In this document: piece after piece, positions 6,700 to 16,030 of the stretch
How positions within the stretch are numbered: the first letter of the stretch is position 1
How the letters are laid out: each line of letters begins with the position of its first letter
Source of the DNA: Armatimonadota bacterium
GTDB lineage: Bacteria; Armatimonadota; Fimbriimonadia; Fimbriimonadales; GBS-DC
Length of the DNA stretch: 51,466 nucleotides
Direction: 5' to 3'
Assembly (NCBI GenBank): GCA_030550775.1
Contig: JAUQOS010000006.1
Span: forward strand, 1-51,466
Notes under the pieces: model-generated
Seen by the model: only the letters and a program-made list of their open reading frames with translations
The model's database searches: none
Told to the model about the DNA's origin: nothing
Position numbers and translations under genes: made by a program

Positions 6700-7509
6700 C
6701 TACTTCCCTTCTCTGAAATATCCGTATCCTGCGTTCGTCTTCGCCCCAACACCCAGATGCACTAAGCTCTCTACGAGGATTTTTTTCGCCAGCTGTGCCC
6801 AGCTTTCATGGGCGGCGTCCAACACAAACAAAAAGCGTGCACCGGGCTTGATGACCAAAAACGGCACGGGGTTGGGGTCATCGAAGTCAGTGGGCGGGGT
6901 TTTGCCGTGCGTTCGGTAATAGTTGGGGTGATGTACGGTAATCACATCGCGGTGGAATGGCTGCCCATCTACCGAATTGGGATCGTACCATGCGTCATGG
7001 AAAATCACGGCGCCTGCGGCCGCACTGGCATCACCTCCACTGCCGAACAAGATTTGGAGATGTTGTTCGTCCAGCGTGCCTACAGCTTTCAGGCGCAGCG
7101 CACCGCGTCGGCACAAGCCTTTGAGCGCAGAGCCGGGCAATACGGGCACGCCGTAGGTGTGATGGAGCGTAATACCCACCTCCAATGGGCTGGCATTGCC
7201 CAAGCCAATCGCAATTGGCGCAGCAGCGGTAAGGTAGAAGTGGAGACGGGCACAATCGCCGGGCTGGGATTGAGCAAACTGCTGCCACCGATGGAAGGCA
7301 GTGTGATACGCCGCAGGCACACGCAGTCCGCACACCTCGTTGAGGAGACGTTCCTCGGGCGATTCAGAATCGGAAGGCAGTGGCTTGAGTTTGTGTCCGT
7401 GCAGGTAGCGCTGTAGAAGTAGCCCGGCGTGGGCAGCCTTGTCTCTCTCAACGCTTTTCTGCCCCGTGCGAAGCGCAGGAACGCCTACCGCCAGCGCATG
7501 TTTACTCAC
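6700..7509 (-). CDS. cmr6: Type III-B CRISPR RAMP protein Cmr6
   Basis: A 269-residue RAMP protein of the Cmr complex. The GTG at 7509 overlaps the cmr5 stop (GTGA), which is why I reject the longer ORF. The Cas7-like RAMP core is clear: APIAIGLGNASPLEVGITLHHTYGVPVLPGSALKGLCRRGAL (Gly-rich strand plus GSALKG loop), with a second glycine-rich motif near the end (LVHLGVGAKTNAGYGYF). In known Cmr complexes Cmr6, with Cmr1, caps the 3' end of the crRNA-bound filament. It is the last gene of the operon, which ends at the hairpin near 6650. Confidence 0.93.
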   Translation of the reverse strand: MSKHALAVGVPALRTGQKSVERDKAAHAGLLLQRYLHGHKLKPLPSDSESPEERLLNEVCGLRVPAAYHTAFHRWQQFAQSQPGDCARLHFYLTAAAPIAIGLGNASPLEVGITLHHTYGVPVLPGSALKGLCRRGALRLKAVGTLDEQHLQILFGSGGDASAAAGAVIFHDAWYDPNSVDGQPFHRDVITVHHPNYYRTHGKTPPTDFDDPNPVPFLVIKPGARFLFVLDAAHESWAQLAKKILVESLVHLGVGAKTNAGYGYFREGK

Positions 7510-7958
7510 CGTCGCTCTACCTCCGCTGTGCGAACCTTGAGAATAGACACCGCAAAGCGGCGGAAATACACCCACGATTGGAGAATGCGCCGCGTGTAGA
7601 GCATATACTCGGTCGCGTCTGCCTCCTCAAGAACTCTACGCAGGAGTGGGTCGTTTGCCCCGCCCTTGCCATCCGTCTCAACGCCGATAATGGCTCCAAT
7701 ATGCTGAAGCAAGAGCTGATGGGCTTTCGCTATCGCCTTGTCCTCGTCATTGGCTTTATCTACATAGAACGCTATCGCCTGCGATAGCCCGCAACTTCGA
7801 ACCAGCACAGGAAAGTCGTGGCACCGACTACCATAAATCTGGCGTATGCGGTCGGCGTGGAGTTTGTACTCCTCTTGTTTCACCACCTCCAGCACTGAGC
7901 TTACCAACTCTAAAGCGAGCTTCATCATCCGCTGTGAGTGGGTTTGCACACCTTTCAT
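7506..7958 (-). CDS. cmr5: Type III-B CRISPR small subunit Cmr5
   Basis: A 150-residue alpha-helical small subunit starting MKGVQTHSQRMMKLALELVSSVLE at 7958, where ATGA overlaps the cmr4 stop. The N-terminal THSQRMMKLA helix and the internal SCGLSQAIAFYVDKA motif match Cmr5/Cas11. In the complex, Cmr5 copies line the target-RNA side of the filament. Its length is close to the family's usual 130-160 residues. It lies between cmr4 and cmr6, with overlaps on both sides. Confidence 0.92.
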   Translation of the reverse strand: MKGVQTHSQRMMKLALELVSSVLEVVKQEEYKLHADRIRQIYGSRCHDFPVLVRSCGLSQAIAFYVDKANDEDKAIAKAHQLLLQHIGAIIGVETDGKGGANDPLLRRVLEEADATEYMLYTRRILQSWVYFRRFAVSILKVRTAEVERR

Positions 7959-8842
7959 TGGATCACCACCCTGCACAGACCGCGCCCGATGGTGGCCTCG
8001 CCACCAATTTGCAGGTATCCGTCCACCTTGAGCTCGTCCAGCGCGACTTGAGCCTCTGGGAGTTGTTTGGTATGCACCACAAAACCGTAGAAGATGCTTT
8101 CCGCCGGTACAAACTCTTCATACCATAGCGCGCTCCCTGCAACGGTTTTTGTTGCATCGTCAAGGCGCACGCGGGCAGCAATCTCAGTCGCCGTCTCGCT
8201 GAAATAGTCAAACACTTGGTCGGAAACAATCGCAAAGCGATTCAGGAGGACTTGTACCTCCTTGTTGTTTTCGCCGAACAGTTTTCGTGCCAGCTTGTTG
8301 GCGACTTGCCGCGTTGGTTCGTCGTCTTTCGCCTCGAGGTCTAACTCCTCGAAGTAGACTTTGTTATCTCTACTGAGTGTTTTGTCGCTGGCAAGAAGCA
8401 CTTGGGTACCTTCAACTGCAGGCACCTCTGAAAATAGCTCGCTGCCCACAAACACTTGCATCATCTGCTTGAACCGTCGCAGCACCAGCGGGCAGGTGAC
8501 ATAGGCGAAGGTTCCGTAGAAGCTACGCACGGGCAGGCAGAGGATGCGCAGATCGGTGAACGCCCAGTCGCCTCCTACGGGTTGGCGTTCCGTGTCGTTG
8601 GGTTGTGGTGGTTCGGAACCGAACGCTTTCGTGAGTTTGTCGTTGTCCCATTTTGCTGAGAACTTGAAGTGGTCGCGCAGCACGCCTTTGAACGCGGAGG
8701 CGGGGATAATCGGAAAGCCAGTGGCTTTTTCGCGGGTGATAGGCAGATCTATATTTGCCACGGCTTGCCCTGTGCCCACATGCACGGGCGTCAGCGCGTG
8801 CAGCAAGACAAGTTTTGCTTTGTGAGGGGTGGTCTGGCTCAT
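7955..8842 (-). CDS. cmr4: Type III-B CRISPR backbone RNase Cmr4
   Basis: A 295-residue Cas7-type backbone subunit. It has LLHALTPVHVGTGQAVANIDLPITREKATGFPIIPASAFKGVLRDHF near the N-terminus, the canonical Cmr4 signature. The Asp in NIDLPI (Asp32) lies where the target-RNA-cleaving Asp of characterised Cmr4 proteins lies, so RNase activity is expected. A C-terminal LKVDGYLQIGGEATIGRGLCRVV glycine-rich loop completes the RAMP fold. Multiple copies polymerise along crRNA and cut target RNA every 6 nt. It overlaps cmr3 and cmr5 by ATGA. Confidence 0.94.
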   Translation of the reverse strand: MSQTTPHKAKLVLLHALTPVHVGTGQAVANIDLPITREKATGFPIIPASAFKGVLRDHFKFSAKWDNDKLTKAFGSEPPQPNDTERQPVGGDWAFTDLRILCLPVRSFYGTFAYVTCPLVLRRFKQMMQVFVGSELFSEVPAVEGTQVLLASDKTLSRDNKVYFEELDLEAKDDEPTRQVANKLARKLFGENNKEVQVLLNRFAIVSDQVFDYFSETATEIAARVRLDDATKTVAGSALWYEEFVPAESIFYGFVVHTKQLPEAQVALDELKVDGYLQIGGEATIGRGLCRVVIQ

Positions 8843-10044
8843 GAGGCACCTCCTACATTAGGTTTCCAAACGCCCCAAAGAGCAAGTCCGTAGCCTGCTT
8901 CGCGGTTGCGGTTGCCGTTGAGGGGATTACCGTTGCGTTCCGCGCCGTCGCTGACGGTTTCCAGCCAGCAGCATTCGGCAAGAAGGGTGGGGTCGCCCTC
9001 CACTACTTCAAAAAAGTACACTGCGCCTGCGGGTACGCACCATCGAACGGGCTTGGGACCTTCTTTTTTCAGGCTCCAGCCGCTGATAACTTGGCGACGG
9101 GGTACCGCTGCTGCAACCAGTTTGAGTTGGAGTGTGCCGTCGCTTAGGCAAGGGGGGGTGCCCAGCAAGGCGTGTGCGCCATCGTGAGGCTGTTTCTGAA
9201 GCCAGCCGGGCAGCCAGCCGTTGGTAAAAATGGCAGGCGTCGCGAGATACATACGCACGTAGTGGGCTTGCTCAAAGGCACTCTTGAGTGTGTCGGGGCA
9301 CTCCAGCCACTGCGAGTAAGGCTCCACATACGCCAATCGGCGTTCGCCGCCCAGCCCCCCGATGCCTTCTACCGATTGCAAATCGGTTTCCACTTGCGCC
9401 ACGATGCGCCACTGTTGTGGCGGGTTGCCCGAAGCGCGATGTTCTTTATCCCACTGTTCGTAGCTGCGATACTCCACGGTGTAGAGCAAACTCTCCTCGC
9501 TGGTGAGCGTGACGTCGTTGATGCCCACATGCATGCGTCGCTCTACGGGCGGCGCAGAGATTTTGCGAACCTGTTCCACTGGCTCATCCAGCAGCCATCG
9601 CTGCAGCGTATGCCAGTCCCAAAAATCGTAGCCCCCTTCGGGTTTGGCACGCTCATCATCGCAAGTGAGCATCAACGGCTTGAGCTGGCAGTCATAGTAG
9701 GGGAGGTTGCAGCCATGCCCTTGCGGGAGGTCGTACGGGCGCAACAGGCAGACCTTTCCGTCTTTGAACACCACTGCGTCAGCAGGTGCGGGCAGCACAA
9801 ACGCTTCGTCCAGTTGCATCAGCGGTCCCTTGACGCGTTCTTCGGAGTAGCCGTTGCGCACTGCCTCCCAGTCGGTGCCCTTGAGATTGCCGACGAGTGT
9901 GCGTAGGAACCCTGCGAGAGTGCCGGGGGTAGGGATGGGCAAGCTGAACGCTGCTTGCGCGCCCAGCTCCACACCAAATGGGCGCCCGTCGCGGAACAGC
10001 ACACTGTCAATCGGGCAGATGCGTACCGTATGCCATCGTTTCAT
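8839..10044 (-). CDS. cmr3: Type III-B CRISPR protein Cmr3
   Basis: A 401-residue protein starting MKRWHTVRICPIDSVLFRDGRPFGVELGAQAAFSLPIPTPGTLAGFLRTLVG at 10044, where ATGA overlaps the cmr2 stop. The SVLFRDGRPF and PxPxTLAGFLR motifs are Cmr3 hallmarks. Cmr3 is a Cas5-type subunit that grips the 5' repeat-derived tag of crRNA and contacts Cmr2. The ORF-track extension to 10131 runs back into cmr2 and is rejected. Confidence 0.93.
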   Translation of the reverse strand: MKRWHTVRICPIDSVLFRDGRPFGVELGAQAAFSLPIPTPGTLAGFLRTLVGNLKGTDWEAVRNGYSEERVKGPLMQLDEAFVLPAPADAVVFKDGKVCLLRPYDLPQGHGCNLPYYDCQLKPLMLTCDDERAKPEGGYDFWDWHTLQRWLLDEPVEQVRKISAPPVERRMHVGINDVTLTSEESLLYTVEYRSYEQWDKEHRASGNPPQQWRIVAQVETDLQSVEGIGGLGGERRLAYVEPYSQWLECPDTLKSAFEQAHYVRMYLATPAIFTNGWLPGWLQKQPHDGAHALLGTPPCLSDGTLQLKLVAAAVPRRQVISGWSLKKEGPKPVRWCVPAGAVYFFEVVEGDPTLLAECCWLETVSDGAERNGNPLNGNRNREAGYGLALWGVWKPNVGGAS

Positions 10045-11732
10045 ACATCCACCTCCGGGTAGACCGCCAGCATGCGGGCAATTATCATCAAGTGGGCAAG
10101 GTGTTGCAGGTCGTGTGCCAGCTCCAGCCAATGGGGTAATTCAGGCGCGTGCTTGTGTCCTTCTTTGCGTTGTAGCACGCGCTCGGCTTCTGCACGGACG
10201 ATAGCGCGCTGCTGCTCCTGGCTGAGGTGTTCATACTCGCGCACAAGCAGCAGCAGTTCGTAAGGCAGCCCACCTGCCAATCCTTGTTTGAAGGCGTTCA
10301 CCCACTGGTGCCATAGCGTACACTCGCTCCATTGCAGGACAACGGTAATCGCTTCGCCGCTGCGTGGGGAATAGGCTACAGCCAGGCGGTTACGCCCTGC
10401 AGCTTTAGCAGCATGCTCGGCAGCGCGGGCCATGTTCAGTGCGTCGCGCAAATGCTCCAGCGCGTGCACAATCGCCACGCCTACTGAAAGCGTGGGTAAG
10501 CATGCTTGTTCCAGCTTTTGCCCACGAGCAAACTCCTCCACACGCTGCCCAAAGCATGCCGCTAATTGCTGGGCACAAGCAAGTGCGCGATTGACAGGCA
10601 CTAACGCCAGCACATCGTCGCCCCCTGCGTATACAAGGTGCCCTTCGTAGCGCTCCACGATGGTTTTGGCATCCTGCGCAAACGCACCCAGCGCGTGCGA
10701 GAACGCTTGGTGCTGCTCTATGCTGGTCAGCGTATCCAGAAACTGCCCCATGCGGTCGCCGTCGGCTTGCAACAGGGCATAGTAGGACAGATATTCGTCG
10801 GGGATGCGGGCGTACCGCAGGATTCCACGCGCATGGGACGCTGCGCGTTCCGGCTCGGAAAACTCATGCTCAAACTGCTGCCAGCGGGGATCGCGTCGGT
10901 GTTCTTCCTTGAGTTCTTGCCAGCGGCTTTGGTGCAGCAGCGCACTGAGTTCAGCTATGCCCAGTTTGTGTTGCCATTCTTCCAACACGCGCATCTCGCT
11001 GAGCGCGTGCTCGTAGAGGTAGTTTTTGAGGGCGCGGAAGCCCATCTCGGTGGTCGAGGGCACGCCCCCGTTGCGTGTTCGGTGATAGCCCCAGTAGCGC
11101 TTGATAAGCCCAATAGCATCCAGTGTTTCGCGCGGTTTGAGGTAGAGTGGGGGCTTACCGACGACTGCACTCGGTAAGCGATAGCCTTGCTCAAACTCTT
11201 TGAATACGCTGTCATAGGCGGGGTCTAGGGGGCTTTTGGGGCGATTGGGGTTGACGGGGTGTTGTTTGAACTCGCGGGTGGCTTTACGCGCCGCCAATAA
11301 CCGCTCGACCGCTTGGCGCGCCACAACATAATCGCCGTTTAGGGGTACCCACGCCGCATAAAACTCCAAGAAGTTCCTCACTTGGTAACTTGCCAGCTCT
11401 GTGTCAATAGCCGCCGATATCGTGGGCGGCAGACTCTGATAAACAGAAGCCCAGACCTCTTTCAGGTGCTGGACGGCATGGGTGTGGACATCGTTGGCGA
11501 CTTTATGGGGCGTGTCGGATTCTATTACGCACAGAATTCGGTTGGGCGCGGAAGGCTGATTGGCGGTTGCAGGATAGATAAGTTGTGCCTTATGTGTTTC
11601 GTGCAGTCGTTTGGCAACTGTTTGGGCGATTTCGCTCAGTAGAGCGGAGCCAGCAGTAAGGTCCGCTGTGCGCCGTGCTGCGGCGATAAAGTCTTGTACA
11701 GGACCCAGCGCAATCGCTACCAGATACTTCAT
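10041..11732 (-). CDS. cmr2: Type III-B CRISPR Cas10 subunit Cmr2, HD-less
   Basis: A 563-residue Cas10. The ATG at 11732 shares one base with the cmr1 stop (TGATG); the 727-residue ORF includes 164 codons of antisense cmr1 frame. It opens directly with MKYLVAIALGPVQDFIAAARRTADLTAGSALLSE, the first palm-domain motif of compact Cmr2 proteins, so there is no N-terminal HD nuclease domain and target DNA cleavage is not expected. The palm catalytic motif LVYAGGDDVLALV is intact (GGDD at residues 370-373), as is LQADGDRMGQFL upstream of it. It should therefore make cyclic oligoadenylates when target RNA binds. No CARF-domain effector is visible in the window. Confidence 0.94.
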   Translation of the reverse strand: MKYLVAIALGPVQDFIAAARRTADLTAGSALLSEIAQTVAKRLHETHKAQLIYPATANQPSAPNRILCVIESDTPHKVANDVHTHAVQHLKEVWASVYQSLPPTISAAIDTELASYQVRNFLEFYAAWVPLNGDYVVARQAVERLLAARKATREFKQHPVNPNRPKSPLDPAYDSVFKEFEQGYRLPSAVVGKPPLYLKPRETLDAIGLIKRYWGYHRTRNGGVPSTTEMGFRALKNYLYEHALSEMRVLEEWQHKLGIAELSALLHQSRWQELKEEHRRDPRWQQFEHEFSEPERAASHARGILRYARIPDEYLSYYALLQADGDRMGQFLDTLTSIEQHQAFSHALGAFAQDAKTIVERYEGHLVYAGGDDVLALVPVNRALACAQQLAACFGQRVEEFARGQKLEQACLPTLSVGVAIVHALEHLRDALNMARAAEHAAKAAGRNRLAVAYSPRSGEAITVVLQWSECTLWHQWVNAFKQGLAGGLPYELLLLVREYEHLSQEQQRAIVRAEAERVLQRKEGHKHAPELPHWLELAHDLQHLAHLMIIARMLAVYPEVDV

Positions 11733-13003
11733 CAGTTGTCCCCTATTGTGATGACTGCATCTCGGTTCACACCGAAGTGTAGTCGGGCTGCCTCGACCAC
11801 CGCGTCCAGCACTGTAGACACCCTGAGCGCTTTGAGTACAGGTTCGTCGGGCGTCGGCGGCTCTAACGTATAGCGCTGGTTGTTGATTTTGACTGCTTGT
11901 GGTGCTTGGGCGTGCAGGACGGCAATCAAGCCCGCAATCTGTCCGTCGGATAGGGCAACGGGTTTGATGATTACAGGCGATGCCATTCGCCCACTGTTGA
12001 CTGGCTCTATTCGCCCCGTAAAACAAAGTTGAGCGCGGCCGATTTTCTGGTAGATAATTGGCAAGCCAATGTGTGGTTTTGCTAACTTCAGGGAAGTGCC
12101 CTGCTGGCGCAGGCGGCAAAGCACCCGACGATAGTCCGCCCACTTTCCGCCCCGCATTGGCTGGTACGGCTCGGGGAAATGTCCCTTGCGAAAACGCGCC
12201 CAGAACCTGCCTAGTTCGCGCCAAACTGCTCTCGCATCGTTTTTAGGTTCCACAAGCACGACTCGCGCATGCCACAGCGATGGAAGTGTATGGGTTATCT
12301 CTTCGGCTGTGGAGTTTGGGAGGAGACTATTTAGCCACGCCCGTAGCTCCTGTAGCTTAGCAGGTAGCAACCATTCGTAAGCGCTGCTACCGATGGGTTG
12401 TAGGGCACCACACCCGCGGCGTGTGCGTGCGCCAACCCCTCCAAACGCAATCCAAGCCTTGAGCGCGTTGCGTACCTCCAGCTTCTGCTGGGGAGTCAGC
12501 CCGTCTTCCAGTAGCAAGCGTAAGCGGAAGGTAGTTCCTTCTCTGCCGACCGCAGCAGGCGTGTCGCGCTGGGGTTGAAACGGGAATAAGAAAAAGCCAT
12601 GCAGCGGGCCTTCGCGAGGCGTGGCACGTGGAGCGACAGCAGCGTAGGGCACAGCTCTGCCTTCGTCAAGAATTGTCACCTGAATTGCCACTTTCCCAGA
12701 CGCCTTGTTTTCAGGAGTTGCAGCGCCGCCCCAGATAGCTGCCTCTGCGTTATACAGTTGCTCGGCGTTTTTGTATTGTGCACCCGCGGTGGCGCGCCAC
12801 CAAAAACGCAAATGCCCACGAATGGCTGCCGGGCGGATGGGCATCAGCGGGTCTACTTCGCGCGGTTTGTACCCCCCGCCAAACATCGGCGTAATCAGCT
12901 GCAATTCCACGTCGATAGCTTCGCGACGTGGCAGTTGCAACTTTTGCCAGTCCAGAGCAACTTCTGGCAAATGGCGTCGCATTGCGCTCTCCATTTGAGG
13001 CAT
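11732..13003 (-). CDS. cmr1: Type III-B CRISPR RAMP protein Cmr1
   Basis: A 423-residue RAMP protein and first gene of the cmr operon. VELQLITPMFGGGYKPREVDPLMPIRPAAIRGHLRFWWRATAG near residues 32-75 is the Cmr1 signature. A second glycine-rich loop (WIAFGGVGARTRRGCGAL) follows about residue 190. Cmr1 sits at the 3' end of the crRNA and helps capture target RNA. Start choice is uncertain: an ATG at 12982 has GGAG 6 nt upstream and may be the true start. The DUF5916 gene ends 52 nt upstream on the same strand with only a weak hairpin between, so the operon may be read from there. Confidence 0.92.
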   Translation of the reverse strand: MPQMESAMRRHLPEVALDWQKLQLPRREAIDVELQLITPMFGGGYKPREVDPLMPIRPAAIRGHLRFWWRATAGAQYKNAEQLYNAEAAIWGGAATPENKASGKVAIQVTILDEGRAVPYAAVAPRATPREGPLHGFFLFPFQPQRDTPAAVGREGTTFRLRLLLEDGLTPQQKLEVRNALKAWIAFGGVGARTRRGCGALQPIGSSAYEWLLPAKLQELRAWLNSLLPNSTAEEITHTLPSLWHARVVLVEPKNDARAVWRELGRFWARFRKGHFPEPYQPMRGGKWADYRRVLCRLRQQGTSLKLAKPHIGLPIIYQKIGRAQLCFTGRIEPVNSGRMASPVIIKPVALSDGQIAGLIAVLHAQAPQAVKINNQRYTLEPPTPDEPVLKALRVSTVLDAVVEAARLHFGVNRDAVITIGDN

Positions 13004-13054
13004 TCGACATACACACCAGTAATTCCTGCTAACTTCGAGCAGAATTTGGGGGCT

Positions 13055-15058
13055 TTACCGCTGTAGTTCCAACGGAGTGATGAGCTTGATGGTCAACCGG
13101 TTCTGGGTGCGGTTGGCGTTGGGCAAGCCCCATAGCAGGTATAGTTCTTGTCCTGAGCGTAGTCGCTGGACGTAAGTGAGGTAGAGGTTGTCTACTTTAC
13201 GCGGGCGCCCACTGAACTGGGTGCGGGTATAGAGCCAGCGCGCGCCCAGTATGCGCTCGGGGTCGATTTCGTAGTTGAGGGTAAGAATGGCTTGCTCGGC
13301 GATATCGCGCGGGCGATGGGTGTAGGTGATGCGCAGTTGTTCTAAGCGTGCCCCCAGCCGTAGGCGCGGTATCGGCTCCCATCGCTGTTCCAAGCTCCAG
13401 TAGCGGCTATTGCCACTGTTTTGCCTGCCGAACTGGTAGGTAAGCGCGCCGTTGCGGTAGGCGTCATGAGTGTTCCAGCCGACCGAGAGGCTCAGCGTGC
13501 GATCTTCGTGGGGCGGTCGGCGCAGGTGTTGTGCTTGGATTCCCAACAAGGTGTGGTTGCGCCGTCGCACTTCCGCGCTCAGGGTGAGCCGTTCGTCCAG
13601 CAGCTTGCCGCCGTAGCGGTGCCGCGTTTCGAACTCCGCTTCTATATTCCAGCGTAGAATGGGTGTGCTCGTGGGCTGTTGTGCGTAGCTGAGCCCCAAC
13701 TCGAAGCCGCGCCAGCCCCGCTCAGGCACAAAAGCCAACGTGGGCGCGTAATGGGGGGAGATGTCCGTGTAGTCGGCTGAGAATCCGAGTTGCCCCGGCG
13801 GCGCTTGGCGATAGAGGTAGACCACAGTATAGGTGCCTTCGCGGGCTGCTGAGAGCCGTGCGTGGGTGGCGGAAAGCTGCCACTCGCCTGAGCCTGTAAT
13901 CTGCCCGATTCCCCCGTCGAAGCCGATGAGCCGTTCGGTGGCGGGGATGGTGTTGAAGGTGTAGAACGCGCCCAGAAACGACTGGGGCGTGAAGCGGTAG
14001 CGCGTGCGCCCAATGGCAAACTGCCCACGCTGCGTGCGCTGCTCGTATTCGCCCCCCATCAAGCCGTAATCCCACGCGCCCACTCTGCCGAATGCTTTCG
14101 CCCCCGCGTTGAGCTGGGGCACGCGCACTGAGTAAAACATGCGCCGCCACGGGAAAAAACCACTGCCTTCCAAAAAGAAGGGGCGCGTCTCGTTCAGCGC
14201 CCGCTCGGTGTACGAGAAATCGATACTGGCAACATCTGCTGCGATGCTGGAGAAGTCGGGGTTCAGCGTTAGCAGCGCGGTTTGCCCTTGCCCCCAGTTG
14301 AGTTTGAGATCAACACCGCCTCGCGCGGTGCGCGCGTTGCTCTCCGTTTCGCCGAGCATGTAGGGCAAGACTACCAACGAGGTGGTGGGGCGGGGCAGCT
14401 CGATGCCTTGCCAAAGGGTCTGCAAGCGCAGGCTAAAGTAGTTGCCTGTGTTGGGGAATATATAGCTTTCGGCGCGCCGCGGGATGTAGCGTGCCAAGGC
14501 GATGCCTAGCTGCGTGCGTCCGGGCGCAAGGCGCAGCATTCGAAACGGTATGCGCATTTCCGCGCTCCAGCCTGTCTCGGTGATGCGCGCAGCGGCGCTC
14601 CAGTCGCCCTGCCAGCGGATGTTGGTCGTGGTGCCCTCAGGCACGACTAGCCGCTGGGTGCCGCGCGGGTTGACGATGAACTGATAGGGGTTCAGCCCGC
14701 GTGCCTGCGGGTCTACCGCGAACACAACGCGGTCGTCGCTTTCTAAGTTGCTATCGCGGCGGGTCTGCTGCGCTTGAATCAGCTGCGGTTCGGGGTCATC
14801 GCACACGAAGGCAACATAGATGGCTTCGTTGGTATAGCCCAGATAGGCGCGGGTGGGCAGCTCGCCACGCCCGCCGCGCACGGGATCATAAAACGCCTCA
14901 ATGGCGAAGGCGTCTGCCCACTCGTGCGGGTCAACCACGCCATCAATCTGCGGCGCCGCCAGCAACTTGCGTGCGGGGATTGCCGCCGGGTCAACCGCTT
15001 GTCCCCACAACGCCGCTGTCCATAGCCCTATGAATAACAGCCCTACAAACACACGCAT
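13055..15058 (-). CDS. DUF5916 / CBM9-like exported protein, probable outer-membrane barrel
   Basis: I start at the ATG at 15058, preceded by GGAAGG and followed by a signal peptide (MRVFVGLLFIGLWTAALWGQA); product 667 residues. Residues about 30-200 resemble a carbohydrate-binding family-9 domain: APQIDGVVDPHEWADAFAIEAFYDP, LGYTNEAIYVAFVCDDPEP and FVVNPRGTQ in approximate form. The rest is beta-strand-rich, with NPDFSSIAADVASIDFSYTERALNETRPFFLEGSGFF, the DUF5916 signature, and alternating aromatic/hydrophobic strands expected of an outer-membrane barrel. The substrate is unknown. It stands upstream of cmr1 in the same direction; that adjacency need not be functional. Confidence 0.85.
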   Translation of the reverse strand: MRVFVGLLFIGLWTAALWGQAVDPAAIPARKLLAAPQIDGVVDPHEWADAFAIEAFYDPVRGGRGELPTRAYLGYTNEAIYVAFVCDDPEPQLIQAQQTRRDSNLESDDRVVFAVDPQARGLNPYQFIVNPRGTQRLVVPEGTTTNIRWQGDWSAAARITETGWSAEMRIPFRMLRLAPGRTQLGIALARYIPRRAESYIFPNTGNYFSLRLQTLWQGIELPRPTTSLVVLPYMLGETESNARTARGGVDLKLNWGQGQTALLTLNPDFSSIAADVASIDFSYTERALNETRPFFLEGSGFFPWRRMFYSVRVPQLNAGAKAFGRVGAWDYGLMGGEYEQRTQRGQFAIGRTRYRFTPQSFLGAFYTFNTIPATERLIGFDGGIGQITGSGEWQLSATHARLSAAREGTYTVVYLYRQAPPGQLGFSADYTDISPHYAPTLAFVPERGWRGFELGLSYAQQPTSTPILRWNIEAEFETRHRYGGKLLDERLTLSAEVRRRNHTLLGIQAQHLRRPPHEDRTLSLSVGWNTHDAYRNGALTYQFGRQNSGNSRYWSLEQRWEPIPRLRLGARLEQLRITYTHRPRDIAEQAILTLNYEIDPERILGARWLYTRTQFSGRPRKVDNLYLTYVQRLRSGQELYLLWGLPNANRTQNRLTIKLITPLELQR

Positions 15059-15220
15059 CGAACCTTCCATAGCCTGTGCTAGACGAACAGTATGTATAAG
15101 CGTTCGGAACCTTCGGCTGAGGAACCACGCGATTCCTTTCGCGAACACCACGCCACTCCGCGCGCGGCGAGGTGTTCTTGCCTTCCTTACCAAGTAAAAG
15201 GCGCGAAAGCACTTCGGAGG

Positions 15221-16018
15221 TTATCCGAATCGCCCGCGAATGTAGTCTTCGGTCTCCTTCTTGCTTGGGTTGGTGAAAATTTTCTCGGTGGTGTCGAACT
15301 CGTGGAGTTCGCCCAGCAGGAAGAACGCCGTGTAATCGGAGATGCGGGCGGCTTGTTGCATGCCGTGTGTGACGATGACGATGGTATATTCCTTTTTCAG
15401 CTCCACCAACAGCTCTTCGATGTAGAAGGTTGCCGTGGGATCTAGTGCGGAGGTTGGCTCATCCAGCAAAATCACTTCGGGGTTGACCGCAAGCACGCGC
15501 GCGATGCAGAGGCGTTGTTGCTGCCCGCCTGACAGCGCCAAGCCCGACTGCTTGAGTTTATCTTTGACCTCGTTCCACAGCGCAGCTTGGCGGAGGCTGG
15601 TTTCCACGATTTCGTCTAAGATGCGCTTGTCGCGGATGCCGTGCATGCGGGGACCATAGGCGACATTGTCGTAAATACTCATCGGGAACGGGTTGGGCTT
15701 TTGGAACACCATCCCCACCCGCTTGCGCAGGTCTACCACATCCACATCGGGGTCGTAGATGTTTTTGCCGTCTAAGGTGATTTCACCCGTGATTCGCACG
15801 CCCTCAATCAGGTCGTTCATGCGATTGAGGCAGCGCAGGAAGGTGGTTTTCCCACACCCTGACGGACCAATTAGCGCGGTAATGCTGTTGGCATAGATGT
15901 TGAGGCTGACATCCTTGAGCGCATGGAAGTCGCCATAATATAGGTTCAGGTGGCGCGTCGCCATGCGCACGAGTGGCTGCGCCTGCTTGCTCGCCTCTGG
16001 TTGCTGTTCCGAAATCAC
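15221..16018 (-). CDS. pstB: Phosphate ABC transporter ATPase PstB (orphan, intact)
   Basis: A complete PstB of about 265 residues. It has [19 protein letters not shown], Walker [13 protein letters not shown], the PstB-specific [23 protein letters not shown], signature LSGGQQQRL, Walker [13 protein letters not shown], switch His in [14 protein letters not shown], and the C-terminal [11 protein letters not shown]. It powers phosphate import with PstCA and PstS, none of which adjoin it. The GTG at 16018 is chosen because the Pho-box promoter places the transcription start near 16024; the upstream GTG (16027) would lie before it. A second, broken pstB sits at 29949-30734. Confidence 0.93.
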   Translation of the reverse strand: MISEQQPEASKQAQPLVRMATRHLNLYYGDFHALKDVSLNIYANSITALIGPSGCGKTTFLRCLNRMNDLIEGVRITGEITLDGKNIYDPDVDVVDLRKRVGMVFQKPNPFPMSIYDNVAYGPRMHGIRDKRILDEIVETSLRQAALWNEVKDKLKQSGLALSGGQQQRLCIARVLAVNPEVILLDEPTSALDPTATFYIEELLVELKKEYTIVIVTHGMQQAARISDYTAFFLLGELHEFDTTEKIFTNPSKKETEDYIRGRFG

Positions 16019-16030
16019 TCGTTCCACCGT

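Noticed and set aside
6808-7416. 202-aa plus-strand ORF antisense to cmr6
   Set aside because: The opposite strand carries an unmistakable RAMP protein; this ORF has no domain features.
9172-9906. Long plus-strand ORF (244 aa) inside cmr3
   Set aside because: It lies antisense to cmr3, has no recognisable motif and breaks the overlapped operon. It is a shadow of GC-rich coding.
10044-12224. 727-aa version of Cmr2
   Set aside because: The first 164 codons lie within cmr1 in another frame. MKYLVAIALGPVQDF is the family N-terminus and its ATG touches the cmr1 stop.
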